64,000 bases of DNA. Source: PALSA-1006 sp036171275. GTDB lineage: Bacteria > Pseudomonadota > Gammaproteobacteria > Burkholderiales > Gallionellaceae. The stretch covers positions 62,001-126,000 of the forward strand of contig JAVHQT010000015.1 in NCBI GenBank assembly GCA_036171275.1, given 5' to 3'. The notes beneath the pieces were generated by a model. That model was not told the DNA's origin and ran no database searches. It saw nothing but the letters and a program-made list of their open reading frames with translations. Below, in pieces: positions 59,493 through 64,000 of the stretch (the stretch's first letter is position 1; each line of letters opens with the position of its first letter). The position numbers and the translations under genes are program-made.

Positions 59493-60994
59493 GCGCGTCG
59501 CAACTGCCTTACTTGGCCAAACTCGGGGTAAAGATCACGCGCTTGGTGACGAATAGCCGACAAATTCAGCCCGGTGATACGTTTGTGGCCTATCCAGGAA
59601 CGCAGTGCGATGGGCGAGATTTTATTCCGCAAGCCCTCGCCAATGGCGCGAATGCCGTGCTTTGGGAAGCCGAAAATTTTGAATGGAATAACGCTTGGAA
59701 CGTAGCCAATTTGCCGATTGCCGCCTTACGGCAACGTGCCGGCGAAATAGCGGCGGCAGTCTATGGTGCGCCCTCGCAAAAATTAGCGGTGATTGGCATT
59801 ACCGGAACGAATGGCAAAACCAGTTGCAGCCAGTGGATTGCTAATGCTTTAAATCTTTTGCACAACAAAACTGCCGTCATCGGCACCTTGGGCAATGGAT
59901 TTCCGGATGACTTGCAACCGACTTTGAATACCACGCCGGAAGCAATCACCGTGCAAGGTTTATTGGCTGATTATGTGCGAGAAAACGCGCAGACCGTGGT
60001 GATGGAAGTTTCTTCACACGCTTTGGCAGAAGGACGGGTTAACGGCGTGCAGTTTGATACCGCATTATTGACTAATCTAACGCGCGACCATTTGGATTTT
60101 CATGGCGATATGGCGAATTACGCCGCTGCGAAACGAAAGCTGTTTCAGGATAAAAAGCTGCGCGTAGCGGTACTTAATTTGGATGACGAAACAGGGTGTT
60201 TGTGGTTAAAAACACTTAATAATCAAGATGTTATGTTGGTAGGTTATGGTTTGAGTGCAACGGCGCAGCATACCGCAAAGCAGTTGGGTATCCGTTTTGT
60301 GTTGGCTGACAGTTTGAAAATGACCGCGCAGGGAATGCGCCTGAGTATTCATTCCAGTTGGGGCAGTGCGACTTTAGACAGTGCTTTAATTGGGCGTTTT
60401 AATGCAGCAAATATGCTGGGTAGCTTGGCGGTTTTGTTGACCTTAGATATAAATTTGAATGATGCAGTGCAGGCTTTGGCGCAGCAACCAGCCGTGTTAG
60501 GACGGATGCAAACCTTGCATTCGCCCGGCAAACCCACCGTGGTGATTGATTTTGCGCACACGCCGGATGCGTTGGAAAAAGTACTGCAAAGTTTGCGCGA
60601 AGTGACGGCAAGCAGCGGCAAAGTGCACTGCGTCTTTGGTTGCGGCGGTGACCGCGATGCCGGTAAACGGCCGATGATGGGTAAAGTGGCGCGTCAGTTT
60701 GCTGACGTGTGCGTGGTGACCAGCGATAACCCGCGTTCGGAAAATCCGGCTGCCATCATGGCGCAAATTGTGGCGGGAATCGGCACTAGCGTAGAAGTTA
60801 TTGCAGAACGTTCAGCGGCGATTTGCGTCAGCATCGCGCGAGCAGAAGTCGGCGACACCGTTTTATTGGCCGGAAAAGGGCACGAGCAATATCAGGAAAT
60901 TGCCGGGATTAAATATCCGTTTAGTGACGCGGATTGGGCGCAGAAGGCGTTGGCAGTGTGGCCAAAGCGCTTATCGGTGGGAGTCGATCCATGA
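59489..60994 (+). CDS. murE: UDP-MurNAc-L-Ala-D-Glu:meso-DAP ligase
   Basis: MurE adds the third residue of the stem peptide. 501 residues: N-terminal UDP-binding domain, P-loop GITGTNGKTSCSQW (about 109-122), central ATPase, and C-terminal DNPRSENP, the motif of enzymes specific for meso-diaminopimelate rather than lysine. ATGA overlap with ftsI. Confidence 0.97.
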   Translation: MSASQLPYLAKLGVKITRLVTNSRQIQPGDTFVAYPGTQCDGRDFIPQALANGANAVLWEAENFEWNNAWNVANLPIAALRQRAGEIAAAVYGAPSQKLAVIGITGTNGKTSCSQWIANALNLLHNKTAVIGTLGNGFPDDLQPTLNTTPEAITVQGLLADYVRENAQTVVMEVSSHALAEGRVNGVQFDTALLTNLTRDHLDFHGDMANYAAAKRKLFQDKKLRVAVLNLDDETGCLWLKTLNNQDVMLVGYGLSATAQHTAKQLGIRFVLADSLKMTAQGMRLSIHSSWGSATLDSALIGRFNAANMLGSLAVLLTLDINLNDAVQALAQQPAVLGRMQTLHSPGKPTVVIDFAHTPDALEKVLQSLREVTASSGKVHCVFGCGGDRDAGKRPMMGKVARQFADVCVVTSDNPRSENPAAIMAQIVAGIGTSVEVIAERSAAICVSIARAEVGDTVLLAGKGHEQYQEIAGIKYPFSDADWAQKALAVWPKRLSVGVDP

Positions 60995-62364
60995 TGAAAT
61001 TATCGCTAGCAGCCGAGATTTTAGCGGCAAACCACGTGGGTGCAGAAGTGGAATTTAACGCTGTTTCCACCGACAGTCGCCATATTGGCGCGGGCGATTT
61101 ATTTATCGCCTTGCAGGGCGAACACTTTGATGGCGCAGGATTTGTGGCGGAAGTGGCCGCCAAAGGAGCAGCTGCAGCGCTGATCAATGCGGAGAGTTAT
61201 CGCACAGTGGTGGGCACAATTGATCCGGCGTTTCCCTTGTTGCTGGTCGAGGACACGCGCTTGGCGCTGGGCAAATTAGCAGCCTATTGGCGCGGTCTTT
61301 TTTCATTACCGCTGACGGCAATTACCGGCAGCAATGGAAAAACCACCGTTAAAGAAATGTTGGCAAGTATTTTGCGTCATTGCAGTACAAATTCAGCGGA
61401 TGTTTTAGCTACAAAAGGCAATTTAAACAATGACTTAGGAATGCCATTGACCTTGCTACAATTGACCACCGCGCAGCAGTTTGCGGTGATTGAAATGGGC
61501 ATGAATCATCCCGGAGAAATTGCCTATTTAACCGAATTGGCGCGACCCGATGTGGCGGTGATTACCAATGCCGGATGCGCGCATTTGGCAGGCTTGGGTA
61601 CGGTGGCAGCGGTGGCGCAGGCTAAAGGAGAAATTTTTGCGGGCTTGTCGGCACACGGTTGCGCGGTGATCAATGCGGACGACGACCATGCTGCTTTGTG
61701 GGTAAGTCTAGCGGGTGCGCGAAAAGTACTGACCTTTGGCATGGAACACGCGGCGGATGTTCGCGCCCACTGGCAAGCAAATGAATACGGTTCGCAGTTG
61801 GAAATTAGGAGTGCAGCAGAAAAAATGCAGGTGGAACTGCAAGTGCCAGGCGCCCATAACGTCAGTAATGCGCTGGCCGCCGCCACGGCAGCGTTAGCGT
61901 TACACATTCCTGTGTCGGCCATTGTGGCGGGCTTGAATGCGTTTAGCGGTGTGGCTGGACGCTTGCAAGCTAAAACTGCGCGGCACGGTGCGCGCTTAAT
62001 CGACGACACCTATAACGCCAATCCGGCGTCGCTCCATGCTGCGTTGGCAGTGCTGGCGCACACAAGCGGACAGACTATTTTGGTATTGGGCGACATGGGT
62101 GAACTGGGCTCGGAGGCTGCGCATTTTCACGCTGAAATCGGCGCTGAAGCGCGACAGTTAGGGATTCAAAAATTGCTGGCGCTCGGCGATTTAAGCACCT
62201 ACGCAGTCGATGAATTTGGTCTGGGCGCGGAACATTTTAAACAACTGGATGCGTTGCAAGCACGGTTGGAAGCGCTGCTTAATCCACAGACTACGGTGCT
62301 GGTCAAAGGCTCACGCTTTATGAAAATGGAACGAGTTGTACAATTTTGTACTACGCTTCAATAA
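60991..62364 (+). CDS. murF: UDP-MurNAc-tripeptide:D-Ala-D-Ala ligase
   Basis: MurF adds D-Ala-D-Ala to finish the UDP-MurNAc pentapeptide. 457 residues: FNAVSTDSRHIGAGDLFIAL, P-loop ITGSNGKTTVKEML, GNLNNDLGMPLTLL and DDTYNANPASLHAAL. Start ATG at 60991, overlapping the murE stop as ATGA; the open frame before it is murE in another frame. Confidence 0.97.
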   Translation: MMKLSLAAEILAANHVGAEVEFNAVSTDSRHIGAGDLFIALQGEHFDGAGFVAEVAAKGAAAALINAESYRTVVGTIDPAFPLLLVEDTRLALGKLAAYWRGLFSLPLTAITGSNGKTTVKEMLASILRHCSTNSADVLATKGNLNNDLGMPLTLLQLTTAQQFAVIEMGMNHPGEIAYLTELARPDVAVITNAGCAHLAGLGTVAAVAQAKGEIFAGLSAHGCAVINADDDHAALWVSLAGARKVLTFGMEHAADVRAHWQANEYGSQLEIRSAAEKMQVELQVPGAHNVSNALAAATAALALHIPVSAIVAGLNAFSGVAGRLQAKTARHGARLIDDTYNANPASLHAALAVLAHTSGQTILVLGDMGELGSEAAHFHAEIGAEARQLGIQKLLALGDLSTYAVDEFGLGAEHFKQLDALQARLEALLNPQTTVLVKGSRFMKMERVVQFCTTLQ

Positions 62365-62367
62365 GTA

Positions 62368-62380
62368 TAACTCATTGATT
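62368..62380 (-). other. IHF-consensus site upstream of mraY
   Basis: AATCAATGAGTTA on the minus strand, an exact WATCAANNNNTTR match in the 32-base murF-mraY gap. An 18-base block around it recurs inside rseP at 10984-11000. Confidence 0.35.
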
Positions 62381-62396
62381 ATATTGAGGAAATTAA

Positions 62397-63500
62397 ATGT
62401 TATTGGCTTTGGCACACTGGTTGGCAGAAGACATTCGAACGTTCGCCGTTTTTAATTACATCACCTTACGCGCGCTGATGGCTGCGATGACGGCTTTGTT
62501 AATGACGTTCATCGTCGGGCCGGCGATGATTCGCAAATTGGCGCGATTAAAAATTAGTCAATCGGTACGCAGCGATGGTCCGCAAACGCATTTGGTCAAA
62601 GCCGGCACGCCAACCATGGGCGGCGCGTTAATTTTAACCTCAGTGGCGATTACCACCTTGCTTTGGGGCGATTTACATAATCCGTATATTTGGGTGGTTT
62701 TGCTCACCACCTTAGGCGTGGGGCTAATCGGTTGGATTGATGATTATCGGAAAGTCGTGCATCGGAATTCGGATGGTTTATCAGCCCAAGCCAAAATGTT
62801 TTGGCAATCGCTGATTGCATTGGCAGTGGGGATTTATTTATTGAACCATGCCACGTTGCCAGCGCACACCGAATTGATTGTGCCGTTTTTCAAATATGCG
62901 GTTTATCCGTTGGGCGGATTGGCATTTGTGGTGCTGGTGTACCTAGTGATCGTCGGCAGTAGTAATGCGGTGAATCTCACCGATGGTTTAGATGGGCTAG
63001 CGATTATGCCGACGGTGATGGTTGCCAGCGCGTTGGCCATTTTTTCCTATGTGGCGGGGCACATGGTTTTCGCCAAATACCTCGGCGTGCCCTACATTCC
63101 AGGCGCGGGTGAATTGGCGATATTTTGTGCCGCGATCGCCGGAGCTGGACTGGCTTTTTTATGGTTTAACGCTTATCCGGCAGAAGTCTTTATGGGCGAT
63201 GTCGGCGCCTTGGCGCTGGGCGCGGCGCTCGGCGTGGTAGCGGTGATTGTCCGTCAAGAAATTGTGTTGTTCATTATGGGCGGCGTATTTGTGGTGGAAG
63301 CGATTTCGGTGATGATGCAAGTGACTTATTTCAAATACACCAAGCGCAAATTCGGAGTCGGGAAGCGCATTTTCTTGATGGCTCCTTTGCACCATCACTT
63401 TGAGCAAAAGGGCTGGAAAGAAACGCAAGTCGTGGTGCGCTTCTGGATAATCACCATGCTGCTGGTGTTGATTGGATTGGCAACCTTGAAATTGCGTTGA
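62397..63500 (+). CDS. mraY: Phospho-MurNAc-pentapeptide transferase MraY
   Basis: MraY moves phospho-MurNAc-pentapeptide to undecaprenyl phosphate, forming lipid I. 367 residues, ten membrane helices: KAGTPTMGG, DDYRKVVHRNSDGLSAQAK with catalytic Asp residues, NLTDGLDGLA and the C-terminal APLHHHFEQKGW. Its lipid comes from UppS, also in this window. GAGGAA precedes the ATG. Confidence 0.97.
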   Translation: MLLALAHWLAEDIRTFAVFNYITLRALMAAMTALLMTFIVGPAMIRKLARLKISQSVRSDGPQTHLVKAGTPTMGGALILTSVAITTLLWGDLHNPYIWVVLLTTLGVGLIGWIDDYRKVVHRNSDGLSAQAKMFWQSLIALAVGIYLLNHATLPAHTELIVPFFKYAVYPLGGLAFVVLVYLVIVGSSNAVNLTDGLDGLAIMPTVMVASALAIFSYVAGHMVFAKYLGVPYIPGAGELAIFCAAIAGAGLAFLWFNAYPAEVFMGDVGALALGAALGVVAVIVRQEIVLFIMGGVFVVEAISVMMQVTYFKYTKRKFGVGKRIFLMAPLHHHFEQKGWKETQVVVRFWIITMLLVLIGLATLKLR

Positions 63501-63527
63501 AAAACGCGTCAACAAAAGGGAGGCGCA

Positions 63528-64000
63528 GTGAATAGTTTAGCGAACAAATCTGTGTTGGTGCTGGGCTTGGGAGAAACAGGCATGTCACTGGTGCGCTGGT
63601 TGCTAGCGCAGGGCGCAGTGGTGCGGGCGGCAGACAGCCGTAATCACCCTCCGGCTTGGGCAAACTTGCAAGCACAGTATCCACAAGTGGAAGTGCGCTG
63701 CGGCATTTTTCGCAGCGAGTTACTGGATGGCGTTGACTTGGTGGCGATAAGCCCCGGCATTCCAATGAGCGAACCGATTGCGCAGAAAGCCTTAGAGCGC
63801 AAATTACCGGTGGTTGGAGATATCGAGTTATTCGCGCAGGCGTTACCCAAAGATAAAACGCCAAAAATAATCGCAATTACCGGTGCCAACGGCAAAACTA
63901 CCGTCACAAGTATGGTGGGCGCGATGTGCCGCAGCGCGGGATTGGATACGGAAGTGGCCGGAAATATTTCGCCGGCAGTGTTGGATGTTTTGTTAGAACG
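63528..64000 (+). CDS. murD: UDP-MurNAc-L-Ala:D-Glu ligase (3' end cut off by window)
   Basis: MurD adds D-glutamate to UDP-MurNAc-L-Ala. Start GTG at 63528 with GGGAGG four bases before it. The first 157 codons are present: N-terminal UDP-binding VLVLGLGETGMSLVRWL, SPGIPMSEP and the P-loop ITGANGKTTVTSM. The rest lies beyond the window; ftsW is the expected next gene. Confidence 0.95.
   Translation, partial: MNSLANKSVLVLGLGETGMSLVRWLLAQGAVVRAADSRNHPPAWANLQAQYPQVEVRCGIFRSELLDGVDLVAISPGIPMSEPIAQKALERKLPVVGDIELFAQALPKDKTPKIIAITGANGKTTVTSMVGAMCRSAGLDTEVAGNISPAVLDVLLE

Noticed and set aside
1..64000. CRISPR array, prophage or insertion sequence
   Set aside because: No regularly spaced identical repeats with unique spacers, no transposase, integrase or phage structural gene seen.

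Overview
This window is a stretch of a Gram-negative chromosome that looks betaproteobacterial. Three things point that way: the gene order rpsB-tsf-pyrH-frr-uppS-cdsA-dxr-rseP-bamA-skp-lpxD-fabZ-lpxA-lpxB-rnhB; the trio of sigma factor, DUF3619 and DUF3106 genes beside ilvBHC; and the division and cell wall (dcw) cluster mraZ-rsmH-ftsL-ftsI-murE-murF-mraY-murD. Base composition is roughly 45-50% G+C by eye. A class I phosphoribulokinase downstream of glnS suggests a Calvin-cycle autotroph, perhaps a chemolithoautotroph of the Nitrosomonadales type. I cannot name the genus. No tRNA, rRNA, CRISPR array, transposase or prophage gene is visible.

Layout. 1-3.5 kb: the end of secF, a class I methyltransferase, a RIO-type kinase and a CopD-like membrane protein. 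3.5-18.1 kb: one long minus-strand block that makes the ribosome and translation factors (rpsB, tsf, frr), UMP kinase, undecaprenyl-PP, CDP-diacylglycerol, isoprenoid precursor (dxr), envelope proteases and assembly factors (rseP, bamA, skp) and lipid A (lpxD, fabZ, lpxA, lpxB). It is driven by a clear sigma-70 promoter at 18.1 kb and has an attenuator-like hairpin between rpsB and tsf. 18.3-24.5 kb: rsgA, a small cytochrome c, phosphatidylserine and phosphatidylethanolamine synthesis (pssA, psd) and branched-chain amino acid synthesis (ilvBHC). 24.6-25.9 kb: a plus-strand sigma factor with two companion genes. 26.2-32.8 kb: minus-strand operons rplU-rpmA-obgE-proB and pcnB-folK-dNK-panB-glnB.

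32.9-39.2 kb is more accessory: a small XRE regulator, a PEGA lipoprotein, a small unknown ORF coupled to a DUF4105 envelope protein, a HAD phosphatase, a chemoreceptor and a free-standing helical exported protein. 39.2-50.7 kb: glnS, prk, uvrD, mrcA, a LOG-family gene and polA. The PolA proofreading site has lost three of its four metal-ligand acids. 50.7-52.5 kb holds the most unusual part. A beta-barrel protein gene and a second XRE regulator diverge from four repeats spaced exactly 15 bp apart, and this pair is bracketed by the real polA 3' end and a second, degenerate copy of the polA 3' end. 52.5-64 kb: lgt, metG and the dcw cluster, which starts with a sigma-70 promoter followed by four GTGG boxes at 10-bp spacing (an MraZ operator) and runs off the window inside murD.

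Several start codons differ from the first ATG because overlap, Shine-Dalgarno position or family N-termini argue for another start. The strongest case is a CTG start for the sigma factor. Intergenic regions also carry two families of short degenerate repeats: an IHF-consensus-like AT-rich motif and an element that abuts gene 3' ends.
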